Source: Ktedonobacter racemifer DSM 44963 (GTDB taxonomy: Bacteria; Chloroflexota; Ktedonobacteria; Ktedonobacterales; Ktedonobacteraceae). Taken from it: 64,000 bases of DNA. Positions 34,933 through 44,429 of this stretch are shown in pieces; position 1 is the first letter of the stretch; every line of letters begins with the position of its first letter. The notes below the pieces were generated by a model. That model saw only the letters and a list, made by a program, of their open reading frames with translations. It had not been told where the DNA came from and did no database searches. The stretch is from the NCBI RefSeq assembly GCF_000178855.1, contig NZ_ADVG01000001.1, forward strand, positions 2,517,481-2,581,480. Reading direction: 5' to 3'. A program made the translations under genes and the position numbers.

Positions 34933-35442
34933 TCATGCTCCATGAATGCTTGCTTCTTTCTGGCGGGCGTAGTGCCAGATGTCGTTGGGTATAGTTAATC
35001 CTTTAGTTCGGGCTTCTTGGACCCATTGACTCATTTCGTATTTATTCTGATAGAGGCGGTTGTTGCAGAAGATATTGCGGTGGGCAAAAGGAGGAGGAGT
35101 CTCTCTTAAAAGGTGCTCTCTGATAGAGGGATCATGGGCTTGTCTTGTTTGCCACCAGGGCGATTCAAGCGGGTAATAGGGATTGTGAATCCAATCTGGA
35201 GAAGGAATACTGTATCGATCACAGAGGAATTCAACAGATGCAGCACAAAATGCTGCCAACCGATGGGTATATTCCGTTTCGTGAGCCGGTAAGACGAGAG
35301 GATCGTTTACTAAGGCTGTACGCATGTCCTTTGCATAGTCATACCATGCGTTGGTAAAGTTGCCGAGAGCTGTCCAGGGGTCTTCTCCTGTACAGATTTG
35401 TTGATATTCCCATGCTATGGTTTCGATAGTCCTCCGTATCAT
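34933..35442 (-). CDS. Hypothetical protein paired with a nucleotidyltransferase-like gene
   Basis: A 169-aa protein, helical, with many Tyr/Trp/His (EYQQICTGEDPWTALGNFTN, WYDYAKDMRTALVNDPLVLP). Family not recognised. It starts 33 bp after the nucleotidyltransferase-like gene and is surely co-transcribed with it. Two-gene units of a nucleotidyltransferase and a helical partner are often toxin-antitoxin systems, which makes that a possible role, but I see no defining HEPN motif (RxxxxxH). Confidence 0.55.
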   Translation of the reverse strand: MIRRTIETIAWEYQQICTGEDPWTALGNFTNAWYDYAKDMRTALVNDPLVLPAHETEYTHRLAAFCAASVEFLCDRYSIPSPDWIHNPYYPLESPWWQTRQAHDPSIREHLLRETPPPFAHRNIFCNNRLYQNKYEMSQWVQEARTKGLTIPNDIWHYARQKEASIHGA

Positions 35443-35474
35443 TGTCAGCTCCCGAATCTTCTAGAGAAAGGTCG

Positions 35475-36023
35475 CTATTGTCTTCCGAAAAGTTCGTCAA
35501 GTGCGTATTCGATCTGCTCTGTATTCTCCTTTTGAGCTTGAGGGAGTATGTATTGATCGAGCAATTGTTGCGCTTGTTGACGCGTTTTAATTTTTGTTTG
35601 TGGGAGTAGTATAGCACAATCGTCGATATCTTTCTCGCGTCCGGCCAGGATTTTGAGTGCTAGGATGTATTCTTTGGGCGGGATGTAGATAGCGAGTGGT
35701 CCGTATCGTTTCCACAATTTACCCTTTGGGATGATGATCTGGTCATAGAGGAGCATCTGTGTGAGGTAGTTAAACCAGTTTGGCGACAATGCATGTCTTT
35801 GAGCAATCACTTGTACACTATCACGCAATGCATAAAGCGCTTGCTGAAACGCTTCTCCCTCTTCTAGCCAGAAAATGTCAATATCATTGGTTGTACGGGG
35901 AGCTTTCGCCAGGAGCATCATATAGGCTCCTCCTATGAGGAGAACGTGTATAGGATGTTGGATACCCTGAAAAGCTGACGCCCACAGCGAGGAAGTTGAC
36001 TCCTGCGCAGCAGCAACAAGCAC
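35475..36023 (-). CDS. Nucleotidyltransferase-fold protein (DUF6036/AbiEii-like)
   Basis: A 182-aa protein with HVLLIGGAYMMLLAKAPRTT followed by NDIDIFW: the GG...xDxD signature of the nucleotidyltransferase fold, as in AbiEii-like and DUF6036 proteins. It keeps both metal-binding Asp. The C-terminus (KEYILALKILAGREKDIDDC) matches the usual KLxAGRxKDxxD segment. The proposed start overlaps a resolvase remnant on the other strand, so the true start may lie slightly downstream. Probable partner: the gene at 34933. Confidence 0.7.
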   Translation of the reverse strand: MLVAAAQESTSSLWASAFQGIQHPIHVLLIGGAYMMLLAKAPRTTNDIDIFWLEEGEAFQQALYALRDSVQVIAQRHALSPNWFNYLTQMLLYDQIIIPKGKLWKRYGPLAIYIPPKEYILALKILAGREKDIDDCAILLPQTKIKTRQQAQQLLDQYILPQAQKENTEQIEYALDELFGRQ

Positions 36024-36115
36024 GTGAATTGATTGCCGCAGGGGTTTCTAGACGCAAGGTAGCCAGCCAGTTTGGTGTGAGCCGTCAGGCTCTGAGTAAG
36101 CTCTTCAATGATTGA
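35987..36115 (+). pseudogene. Resolvase-type helix-turn-helix remnant
   Basis: The frame reads ARKLTPAQQQQARELIAAGV then SRRKVASQFGVSRQALSKLF and stops at TGA 36113-36115. This is the HTH_7 DNA-binding end of small serine resolvases/invertases. The catalytic domain is missing. It overlaps the 5' end of the nucleotidyltransferase-like gene by 37 bp. Confidence 0.6.
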
Positions 36116-36282
36116 GATGGTTGTTTAGATTTGCGCTAGGGACATATTGTAGAGACGTTTCTAGCTCTCCACATACAATTGTGTACTTGTTTCCATAGGC
36201 GTGAAATTAGCATCCTTGTTAGTTATAAGTAAAGGAGCTGAGCGTTCTTGATCTAGCTGAACGCGAAAAAGAAAGAAGTCCC

Positions 36283-36352
36283 TATCTATACATACCAGTA
36301 TGGTCGGCGGAAGGATTGCTCCTTCCGCCGACCATACTGGTATGTATAGATA
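36283..36352. repeat. Perfect 33-bp-arm palindrome
   Basis: Arms 36283-36315 and 36320-36352 are exact reverse complements around the tetraloop TTGC. No T-tract follows. Such a long perfect hairpin is far beyond a normal terminator. Confidence 0.85.
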
Positions 36353-36462
36353 CTTTCCCATTTGCTTTGGTAGCAACAATCCCTACAGTGAATAAAGGAG
36401 TATAGTCGCTCGCGAATCAGGTTCTAACAGAGAATTCCCCTTTTTCTGACCACAGAGAAAAC

Positions 36463-36530
36463 GAAGAAGCCTTGACACTGGTTGATTTTGTCAATGTGTC
36501 AAGGCTTCTTCTTCTTACGGAACCGACGGG
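36463..36530 (+). terminator. Hairpin plus CGGAACCGACGGG core (module 3)
   Basis: GAAGAAGCCTTGACAC (36463-36478) pairs perfectly with 36496-36511, then ACGGAACCGACGGG at 36517-36530. A decayed HTH gene follows, as at modules 4 and 6. Confidence 0.65.
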
Positions 36531-36556
36531 CGACGAACCACCGGTCGCACCTGGCC

Positions 36557-36725
36557 TTGATCCCTCTGGAGAAGCTTTTTTCGGGTCGTGATGATATCCT
36601 TGTCTATACGCCCAAATCCAGTTCTGAATATGCTCAATCTGACGTTGGATTATGAGGTTTCGTATGAAACTATCAGGCGCATTGTTCGTGCTGCCAAGAT
36701 ACTGACGAGGAAAAAGGAAGCCTGA
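36557..36725 (+). pseudogene. Decayed copy of the 118-aa HTH gene (internal deletion)
   Basis: Starts as LIPLEKLFSGRDDILVYTPK and SSSEYAQS like the intact gene at 49542, then about 155 bp are missing and it resumes in another frame as VSYETIRRIVRAA. Only the recognition helix region of the HTH remains. Confidence 0.65.
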
Positions 36726-36750
36726 ACCTGCTTCTTATGAGAAATTTGAT

Positions 36751-38514
36751 TTACAAGCCAGCGTTCGTCAATTCTTCTTTCAACGCGCGCAGGTTGCGGT
36801 TTTGCTCGCGCAACGCTTTCATGTAACTCGTCCATACCTCATGCTCGCCAAGTCTTTCGTACAACGCACGCACCTTCGCAAGATACTGGCTAGCTGCCTG
36901 ATAATTCTGACGACCACGCTGAGCGACCAATCGTTCAGCGTGCTGCTGATACAATTCAATGGCCTCACGCGGTCGCGTCTCTTCGGCAGATCCGGCAACC
37001 TGGAGAGCAATGTTGCCGAATCCATAATATCCATAGCCGGAAGATTCGTAGGCATAACCGTAGCTATCCTTCTTTGCCATCCCTTTCAGCAATTGCAAGG
37101 CGTGATCGATGTCCCCTTCGTCTAAGGCAATCTGGATCAGGAGCGTGGCATTCTTGCCTTGCTCCAAAAAAGCGAGTAACTGCGGTTGAAGCGTCTCCCA
37201 GCGATTGAGCTTCCTGGCGAGATTGCGGATCTCCCGATAGCGATTGAGAAGTGGCTGCGCGCGGAACACCATTTCGGCCATCTCCAGCTCGGCACCAAGA
37301 TTCCCCCTGTCCCGATAGTATTTTTGCAGCCATTCCAGGAGGTGTAGAGCCGGTTTCTCCTGAACACGGGTTTTCACCAGGCGCTCAGCTTCGGCATCTT
37401 GTCCATGCTGGATGAACAGATCGGCCAATCCGAGGAATACAAGATCATCGACCTGCCGCGTCTCCCTGGTGGCCTCGTCAATACGCCCAAGTGTCAAAAG
37501 CAGATCAATCAGGTCGGTAGTGCGCCCGGTTTCGCGACAGATGCGCAGGTAGGCTTCGTCGTCGAGTGTCTCTTTTTCTAGATCCAGCCAGAGCTTTCCA
37601 TAGGCTTGACGCCGTGAACCAGTGAGTGCTTCTTCTTCTCCGCCCAGAATCTTGCGAATCCGCGTTGCGAGTGTGTGGCGTTCCAGCGGCGTGGTGTAGC
37701 GGACAAGTTGATCAGCGGCGCTGGAATCAAAGCCGTGCCCATCATCGGCATGCAAGTCATGCTGGTAGATCTCAAACAACACCTCGATGCTCTTCTCACG
37801 CGCCACTCGATCGGTCCGTTCGTTCGCCAAAATGGTGCCCAGCGCTTCAATACATGCTGTGACAAACTCCTCCAATCCCTCCTCTTCGGGATAGTACCCT
37901 TCTTCTTCATAGTAGCCATCGTATTCAGCTTCTTCTTCGTAGTAGAGGTGAGACTGCTCAAAGATTTCTGTCACCAGCGTTTCATAGATGGTAGCCGCAC
38001 CAAGATAATCCCGTTGTTGTGCCAACTTCGCGGCGGCCTCTTTTACTGCTTGCAATCCCTGCGTAATACGTGGAATATCGCGTTGAAAAGCGTCAGCCAC
38101 CTGACGACGATAGATCGTTGGATGGACTGAGAGGATTTTTTGCGCCGGACGAAGGAGGTAGCCATCAGGATGACGCACCCAAAATTGCCGCATATGCCAG
38201 GGATACTCGGCGAGTGGGCGCACGATGTCAGCCTCAGCCTGTTGTGCCTGGTGATAGATGGCATCGATGTTCTCTACCAGAAGGACGATCTCAACGCCAC
38301 TGCCTCGCTGCCCTGGTGGAAGAAGATGTGAACGCTCGGTCTCCCAGTATGGGGTATCGTCTGCTGCCAGTTGAATACAGGTCTCATCACGTGACAATTC
38401 CGCATACTCATTGGCGTCGCGGGCGGTAACATGAAAACCCAGGACGTTCTCAAACCACGTGATGGATTGCTCGAAGTTGCTCACACAAAGTTCGACCCAA
38501 CTTGCTCTGGTCAT
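36751..38514 (-). CDS. Glyoxalase/VOC domain fused to TPR-like repeats
   Basis: A 587-aa protein. Residues 1-125 form a vicinal-oxygen-chelate domain (WVELCVSNFEQSITWFENVL, GSGVEIVLLVENIDAIYHQA, FWVRHPDGYLLRPAQ). The rest is helical with TPR/SEL-like spacing (EEAYLRICRETGRTTDLIDL, LLTLGRIDEATRETRQVDDL, LLNRYREIRNLARKLNRWET) and an acidic Tyr/Glu-rich loop (EEEAEYDGYYEEEGYYPEEE). The metal ligands expected in active glyoxalases are not obvious. Function unknown; binding or scaffold role is possible. Confidence 0.75.
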   Translation of the reverse strand: MTRASWVELCVSNFEQSITWFENVLGFHVTARDANEYAELSRDETCIQLAADDTPYWETERSHLLPPGQRGSGVEIVLLVENIDAIYHQAQQAEADIVRPLAEYPWHMRQFWVRHPDGYLLRPAQKILSVHPTIYRRQVADAFQRDIPRITQGLQAVKEAAAKLAQQRDYLGAATIYETLVTEIFEQSHLYYEEEAEYDGYYEEEGYYPEEEGLEEFVTACIEALGTILANERTDRVAREKSIEVLFEIYQHDLHADDGHGFDSSAADQLVRYTTPLERHTLATRIRKILGGEEEALTGSRRQAYGKLWLDLEKETLDDEAYLRICRETGRTTDLIDLLLTLGRIDEATRETRQVDDLVFLGLADLFIQHGQDAEAERLVKTRVQEKPALHLLEWLQKYYRDRGNLGAELEMAEMVFRAQPLLNRYREIRNLARKLNRWETLQPQLLAFLEQGKNATLLIQIALDEGDIDHALQLLKGMAKKDSYGYAYESSGYGYYGFGNIALQVAGSAEETRPREAIELYQQHAERLVAQRGRQNYQAASQYLAKVRALYERLGEHEVWTSYMKALREQNRNLRALKEELTNAGL

Positions 38515-38593
38515 TGTTCAGTCACCTTTCACCTGTATGTTGCAGTCCTGATGCAGAGAGTATACCCTGGAATGTTTTCGCTGTTCTGTTCGT

Positions 38594-38857
38594 TTAGAGT
38601 TTGCCAGTGTAGGTTGATGACCAACCAAACAGGGCGCGCAAGCGCTGGCCTGGATTGAACTTGAAAACCCAGCTTTTCGGCTCAGGGCGGACAAAAAAGC
38701 CGCCAAAACCTGGCAACGTGACGCTTTCTCCTGCTTTGAAAGCCTCATACAATGTTTCGATGACGCCATCAACCCAGGCTGTCGCTGTCGCTTCATCCGT
38801 GTCCATACGTGTAGCCAGTCGGCGGGCAACGTCTTCTTTCTTAATACGTTCTGACAT
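38594..38857 (-). CDS. HU-family DNA-binding protein
   Basis: An 87-aa nucleoid protein: helix-turn-helix dimerisation part (KKEDVARRLATRMDTDEATA) and the HU/IHF beta-arm segment ESVTLPGFGGFFVRPEP with the conserved GFG. The C-terminus (FNPGQRLRALFGW) replaces the usual Pro-x-x-G-x-x-I ending. Length is normal. It bends DNA nonspecifically, or supports recombination of local elements. Single-gene unit. Confidence 0.85.
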   Translation of the reverse strand: MSERIKKEDVARRLATRMDTDEATATAWVDGVIETLYEAFKAGESVTLPGFGGFFVRPEPKSWVFKFNPGQRLRALFGWSSTYTGKL

Positions 38858-39333
38858 GAGATCTTCTCAATCTTTCACTCAAAACAAGCAGAAAAGTACT
38901 TTTCATTCGATTGTTACGTGGTACTTTGTCCTCTCTGCTCATAGCAGAGTATACCTTGTACGCTCATGTAGCAAAGCATTGCCCTTTCTCCAGGTTGCTT
39001 CTCACAGGTTGTCTGGGGAGAATAGCCCTATTGTAGCATAGCAGACGAGATGTGGGAGATGTGTTCTGATGAGGCAAAAACCGAGTGTGTGATAGCAAAT
39101 GCCCGCTCCCAATGTAGTGTGATATGCTGTAATGGTCTTGAAGCGAGAGGTGGAAGAGGAGTCAGTGAAACCGCTTGAGTTTCTGACATTTTGGGCTTGA
39201 GCCCACCGCAAGCCCCGTCTCTTGAGAGCGGGGTAAGGTGTGTCCGGGCTTGAGCCCTTGCTTGTTGAAAAGATGTTCTAGGCATGCTATACTCAGTATC
39301 AGGAGGAGCACACGGGGCAAGGAGGAAGCAGAC

Positions 39334-40835
39334 ATGGCCAAGGCGACTAGCACGATACGATCGGCATTGCACTACCAGCCGCAGCATGCTGAAGTCTTTG
39401 CGGCCAATCAGGCCCTCTTCAACCGTGTCGTCGCCTTCTACTTCGAGTGTATCCAGGCTCATGAAGGCCTCCTGGCTCTCACCAACAAAGAGGCCCTCAC
39501 GGCGCTGGAAAGGCTCACCCATGCGACAGAGGCAAACCCGGCGCCCATCATGCCGCTCACAGACATCGCCCCAGATATCCCGGCCATGTTTCGCCGTGCC
39601 GCCATCAATGCGGCGCTTGGTTCTGCTCGCTCCTTCTTTTCCTCGCTCAAAAAATGGCGAGCGCGCAAGGAGAAACACGAATTAAAGAAGCCCCGCAAGG
39701 GCAAAAAGTCGAAGCCGTTCCGAGAGCGACCACCGGTCCCACCACGTAGCTGGAACAAGTCGGTTCCCTTCTACGCGAGCCAGTGGAAAGAGCGCTGTGA
39801 TCACTGCGTCCTGCGGCATCGGTCTGGACCGGGACGTGCTGGTCCTGGCTCAAGGTTGGTCTGCTCTCACGCGATCTCCCCGAAGGTTTCCAGATGGGGA
39901 GCCCTTCCCTGGTTCGCAGGGGAAAGCAGTGGTGGCTGCATACTCCCATCGAAAAGACCTTCGCTGCTCCCGCCAACGTTGAGCAGCAGATCACGACCAA
40001 TCCACAGACCCACATCTGTGCGGTCGATCTCAATCTCGACCAGCACATAGCCGTATGCAGCGTCCAGACAGTTGAAGGCACCATCCTGGCCACCTCCTTC
40101 ATCGGAAATGGCACAGAGATAGCGGGCTTTAGGAAGTTGCTGCTTGGACGCATTGCACGCAACCGATCACAGACTGGCATCCTGGCGGAGAATGAACAGG
40201 ACAATGCCGACCTCTGGCGCAAAATCCGCCATCTTGATGAACACATCGCGCACCTGGTCAGCGGTCGCATTGTCCAGTTCGCCAAGGAACATCAGGCCAG
40301 CATCCTGGTCTTTGAGCACCTGGGCAATCTCCAGCCAGAAAAGGGGAAGTATTCGCGTCGTGGCAATACGAAGCGAGCCTACTGGATGAAAGGGCGCATT
40401 TTCCGCTACAGCAAATATAAGGCGTGGAATGCAAGTGGCATCATCACCAGCCGGGTCAATCCGCGCAATACCAGCAGACACTGTCATCGCTGCCACGCCG
40501 CTGTCATTCGCTACAAGCAGGGACAGCCAGAATCGGGCTATACTCCCGGCGCTGCTCTGGTCGTCTGCCCACAGTGCCAGATGCGCGGACACGCCGACCG
40601 CAATGCCAGTCTCAAGATCGGTCAGCGCTTGCTTGAGCGCTATGGAGAACCCTTCAAAGAAAAGCCTCATACTGCTGTGCGATGTGCAGGCAGAGTCTCG
40701 AAAGAGACAGGTGTTGCTCTCTCCCAAGACGCCAAACGTCAAAAGGGACCATCCATCTCTGAGGCGAGGCATGGAGAACGCAACGTGCATGGCACCGCGC
40801 AACAGGGAACGCTCTGGATGGACGAGCGACCCTGA
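39334..40835 (+). pseudogene. tnpB: TnpB gene (second lineage), frameshifted
   Basis: ATG 39334 follows AAGGAGG. The first frame (SALHYQPQHAEVFAANQALF) runs to about 39790; GIGLDRDVLVL lies in a second frame; from 39894 the third frame continues with RuvC-I AVDLNLDQHIAVCS, RuvC-II SILVFEHLGNLQPEKG and the zinc-finger/RuvC-III part CHRCHAAV, CPQCQMRGHADRNASLKIGQ. Two frameshifts break it. Catalytic Asp, Glu and Asp codons persist. A hairpin with GGGCTTGAGCCC lies in front (39190-39260). Confidence 0.8.
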
Positions 40836-40975
40836 GCTATTCCTCCCCCACTACGGCAGTCACACCGAGTAGAGGCTACGCCTCACCTACTCAGAATGCC
40901 GACTACGGAAGAGTGGCAGAAGCTGCTCGGTTTCAACCGATGCGGAGTGTCACTGATAGACAGGAAGCGAACTCC

Positions 40976-41347
40976 ATGAGGAAAGATTTGAGCGCTCCTT
41001 CTCTGGCAATAGCCGTCGCTGTTTACGTACCAGAACAATACGCCAGATTCTTAGCTACGGCAGAAGACGCCAGTGATTTGGAGACAACCTGGCAGGAGTG
41101 GTACCAGGTTTTGCAGGACACCAAGCAAAAGATGGCGGCGCTTGGTATGTATCCGATTGATGTGACTGTTGATGTGGACGAACTAGAAGCCTATTGTCAG
41201 CGGCAGGGACTTCCCAATACGAGTAGCACACGCGCTGAGTATGCCGCTCACCTGTTGTCTGAGCAGCATCAGCAACAGGCACAACTCCAGCAACAACGGC
41301 CATCGCTGCAGCAGCGAACGAAGAAAAAGAAGCGCCGAAGGCGATGA
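40976..41347 (+). CDS. Hypothetical protein with Gln-rich, Lys/Arg-tail end
   Basis: About 123 aa from ATG 40976 (AGGAAG upstream); a start at 40913 is also open. Residues 20-90 look globular (QYARFLATAEDASDLETTWQ, GMYPIDVTVDVDELEAYCQR); the end is Gln-rich then KKKKRRRR. Family not recognised. Part of a cluster of lineage-specific genes. Confidence 0.5.
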   Translation: MRKDLSAPSLAIAVAVYVPEQYARFLATAEDASDLETTWQEWYQVLQDTKQKMAALGMYPIDVTVDVDELEAYCQRQGLPNTSSTRAEYAAHLLSEQHQQQAQLQQQRPSLQQRTKKKKRRRR

Positions 41348-41400
41348 ATGAGAAACCATCCTGTTACTGGTGTTGCCATGGTTCGCCTGTTGCTACGCGA

Positions 41401-41820
41401 CTACGGGAAAAAGAATGGCTCGTCCCTGATAGATATCAGGCACTCATCTAATGGCAGGTCCGTATACAACTCTACCCATTGCCCAGTGTGGCGTGGAAAC
41501 GAGAGGTGAAAGCGATTGTCGCGCGAGTACTCCATACGCGCGCATTTTACCTCAAAACTCGCTACCCGGGCATCTGGATCTGGAACACGATAGGTTGCAC
41601 AGAGATAAAAATAGCGCTGATACCACTTTCCATACAGATCGACGATATAATTGAACTGTGGATTATCAGGTGGCGGTTGGATATACTGTGGCTTCAAAAC
41701 CGTCTCGATTAGATCATTCGCCTTTGTGCTAACTTCCGCTTTGACGGCTTCTGGTACTCCACCTCGAGTTGGCTTTGAACGAGGTGAACCGAACATCCAT
41801 GGTGGTTGTTTCTTTGTCAT
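41401..41820 (-). CDS. Hypothetical protein
   Basis: A 139-aa protein; ATG 41818-41820. Aromatic-rich central part (FNYIVDLYGKWYQRYFYLCA) and C-terminal TGQWVELYTDLPLDECLISI. Looks like a folded small domain of unknown function. It lies convergent to the small gene at 40976 and is divergent from the TPR gene at 42030. Confidence 0.55.
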   Translation of the reverse strand: MTKKQPPWMFGSPRSKPTRGGVPEAVKAEVSTKANDLIETVLKPQYIQPPPDNPQFNYIVDLYGKWYQRYFYLCATYRVPDPDARVASFEVKCARMEYSRDNRFHLSFPRHTGQWVELYTDLPLDECLISIRDEPFFFP

Positions 41821-42029
41821 GCACTTTTCTCTCCTGCTCTCTCATAAGATTACCACATGGCATCAGAAAAGCGGTGGAGATACCAGCATTGGTACTCAAT
41901 CATCGTAAAATATCCATTCAGAAGTCCAAGAGCTTGCAAAAAAAGACTAGAATGGATACAGTAGAAGCGTCACATGGCAAAATGACTCATCCCACCTCGA
42001 CAGGAAATTCAAGCAGAGCAGGGAGAATC

Positions 42030-42965
42030 ATGTCGAAAAAATCAAGGAGAGCAAAGCAAACAAGGCGAGATCAACAAGCAAAGCCGGTGAAACAACTGCA
42101 ACAAAGGGCATCGATACCATCGCAGATACACGAACGGTTGCTTTATCGTACTCAATATGCCAGACAGCAGATGCTCATGGGCGATTTTGCAGGCACCATC
42201 AGCACCTGCGAACTCTTGCTCAACTCTCTGCCCAGGCATTCAGAAATGCGTATGGAGATACTCATGACGCTAGGGCTTGCACATGGCATGCTGAAACATT
42301 ACCAGCAAAGCTATGATGTTTTCGGCGAAGCGATCAGTATTAATCCCACAATAGCCGAGTTATGGTACAACCGTGGCCTGGCCTGTTCCTCTATGGCACG
42401 CCCTGCTGAAGCTGTGCGGAATTTTGAGCGTGCGGTTGAACTTACAAAGAACGATATGAGTGAAATGGCCCGCAAGTTTGCTGTGCACTTGGAGGAGAGC
42501 CGTCAGGAACTTCAAGAGGCCATGCAGGCGCACGAAACGGGCATCACACTTGAGCAATACATCGAGAGGGAAGAGCGCTTCACGCAAGCAATGAGCCTGG
42601 TAAGGCAAGGAAAATGGCCAGAGGCCGAACTGCTATTCCGACAGCTCACCGAGACAAAGAGCCGCATACCGTCGTATTGGGGGAACCTGGGGGTCTGCCT
42701 GATGATGCAATTTCGTTATGATGAGGCGGAAGAAGTACTCAAGCAAGCACTAACCATAGATCCTGACTATCCTATCGCACGTGATAATTTGAAGAAGTTG
42801 CCGGAAATTCGACGATCAAAGAGACCTATAGAGCATAAACTGATCAATCTGTCTCGGGAAGAGGATGCGAAACAATCTCTTGCCCTTTATGAGAAGGACG
42901 AGGAAGGTGAAGTTACCTCCAGCACTCTCATTAAGAGGGTTGGGCATGTCGTGACAAGCACCTAG
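42030..42965 (+). CDS. TPR-repeat protein
   Basis: A 311-aa protein from ATG 42030 (AGGGAG upstream); the frame is open back to 41769 without support. After a Lys/Gln-rich start come tetratricopeptide units: AGTISTCELLLNSLPRHSEM, YQQSYDVFGEAISINPTIAE, LWYNRGLACSSMARPAEAVR, and later YWGNLGVCLMMQFRYDEAEE with VLKQALTIDPDYPIARDNLK. It is a protein-protein interaction module. The gene directly after it is a decayed zinc-ribbon gene that was probably its partner. Confidence 0.8.
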   Translation: MSKKSRRAKQTRRDQQAKPVKQLQQRASIPSQIHERLLYRTQYARQQMLMGDFAGTISTCELLLNSLPRHSEMRMEILMTLGLAHGMLKHYQQSYDVFGEAISINPTIAELWYNRGLACSSMARPAEAVRNFERAVELTKNDMSEMARKFAVHLEESRQELQEAMQAHETGITLEQYIEREERFTQAMSLVRQGKWPEAELLFRQLTETKSRIPSYWGNLGVCLMMQFRYDEAEEVLKQALTIDPDYPIARDNLKKLPEIRRSKRPIEHKLINLSREEDAKQSLALYEKDEEGEVTSSTLIKRVGHVVTST

Positions 42966-43371
42966 AGACAGCTTGGAAAACAACCCCCACGTTACGACTT
43001 CTTCCTGAACACGTACCAGGATACACGTTTTACAAGCCGTCCACGTTGTAGGATCAAGACTCGACCCCGCAAGTTTTCCCTGCTCATTCATGTGAACCCC
43101 AGGCATACCACCATAGTAGAGAAGATATGCCGCTTCTGTTACGCTTGTGGTTTACTGATTATTCACCAGGATCAGCTAGAAGAGCAGCTTGTCACCCAAT
43201 TTATGACGATCAACCCGGAGGCCATTGGCAACGACTATCAAGTCGTAGGGACGCTGGATAGAGCGGAGTGGAACCAGGGAAAGCAAGACCCATTGTCTTT
43301 TGAGCAAGAGAGAGTACCTGCACGAATTCAAAGAAGTGGTCACGTTTCAGCGAGTGCCTATAGAGAAGTAG
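42966..43371 (+). pseudogene. Decayed zinc-ribbon-type gene after the TPR gene
   Basis: An uninterrupted frame without a start codon reads RQLGKQPPRYDFFLNTYQDT, RKFSLLIHVNPRHTTIVEKI, CRFCYACGLLIIHQDQLEEQ and PEAIGNDYQVVGTLDRAEWN; a frameshift near 43313 leads to YLHEFKEVVTFQRVPIEK and TAG 43369-43371. Cys pairs suggest a former zinc ribbon (RPRC..., CRFCYAC). Start lost, one frameshift. Family name not known to me. Confidence 0.5.
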
Positions 43372-44182
43372 CCCCTGGAAAGGTGGGAGATAGTTTTTGG
43401 AGAGCATGAAGGAGTTCATCATGCATCGCACGTATATTTTCACTGGGAGTAGCATGCTGATGAGCAAGGTGTTCCAGAACCGGCCCTGGTGCCTCTCTTA
43501 GCTCTTGCTCTACCAGTTCAGGCAATTCAGCATGGTGAGCAATGCGCTGCATTATCTCATAGATGACGGGAAGGCGTGTCGGATCTTGGGCTTGATAATG
43601 GTCGAGATACTGTTGCCAGTAGTTTTCTAGAAAAGGCGCACGAAACGCACAATCCGCTGCATCGATACCAAAAAGCACATTTCCTTTCACCATTGCCTGG
43701 TGGATATCTCCAGTTCCACAATAGTGGTGTAAGATATCGTGACGCCAGAAATCCTCTGCATTGGGAACGAAATGGGTTCTCCTACGATACAGTACTGTTT
43801 TTGTGGAAACATCAATCCTTTTCGGGAAAAATGCCTCTGGCTCAAATTGGATAGCAGCGGCAACCAAATCAGTATGGGGTGGCGTAACAGCCCAGAATAC
43901 ATGTTGTTGTGGCAAATCGAGTGTGCGCGCTATTCTATAGTAGAGTCGTTCATGGATGGCGTCGCTGCCGACTTTGAGAAGATACACAATAGGGGCTTTT
44001 CGTCGCTGTTCCCAATCCTGAGCAGTTGGACCGACGAAGCGCGCTGCTCCAACCCAGTAACTCAGTCCCCCTTTGGAATATTTGGAGACATAATAGGGGG
44101 TAATGTCCACCGGCGTTTGATCATCAAGGGGCCAATTCCAGGCTGGCTGTTCTGGCTGACGCGTCTGTGATGATATCTCCAT
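43358..44182 (-). CDS. HipA-like/kinase-fold hypothetical protein
   Basis: A 274-aa protein. The segment VYLLKVGSDAIHERLYYRIA with RTLDLPQQHVFWAV resembles the Lys-containing strand and alpha-C helix of HipA-like kinases, and ILHHYCGTGDIHQAMVKGNV followed by LFGIDAADCAF could carry the metal-binding Asp. A canonical catalytic loop is not clear. The start codon is at 44180. It may be a kinase relative or only a structural look-alike. Single-gene unit, overlapping the decayed gene end on the other strand by 14 bp. Confidence 0.5.
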   Translation of the reverse strand: MEISSQTRQPEQPAWNWPLDDQTPVDITPYYVSKYSKGGLSYWVGAARFVGPTAQDWEQRRKAPIVYLLKVGSDAIHERLYYRIARTLDLPQQHVFWAVTPPHTDLVAAAIQFEPEAFFPKRIDVSTKTVLYRRRTHFVPNAEDFWRHDILHHYCGTGDIHQAMVKGNVLFGIDAADCAFRAPFLENYWQQYLDHYQAQDPTRLPVIYEIMQRIAHHAELPELVEQELREAPGPVLEHLAHQHATPSENIRAMHDELLHALQKLSPTFPGATSL

Positions 44183-44429
44183 CTGTCCTACCTGTTCTTT
44201 TCCTTTTTGGTTTGCCGTTTCACAAGTAGAACTGTACAGTAAAAGACAGGAACAGGCAAGCTCATGGATTTTTCATGCGCAGTACCTCAGCCGTTCGACC
44301 TGCTGTCTGCTTCAGAAGCGATTTCAATCTCACCAGAAATAACACTGCCGAGCCCGATTTACCAACGAGAAGAGAAACCAACATCTCAATAGCAGCCACT
44401 GGATTGGAAGAGAAAGGAAAGAAAGGGAA

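Noticed and set aside
36161..36379. A 72-codon frame covering the large palindrome
   Set aside because: It exists only because the palindrome has no stops; no other coding evidence.
39028..39678. Long minus-strand frame opposite the second tnpB
   Set aside because: It is the shadow of the clearly recognisable tnpB sequence on the plus strand.
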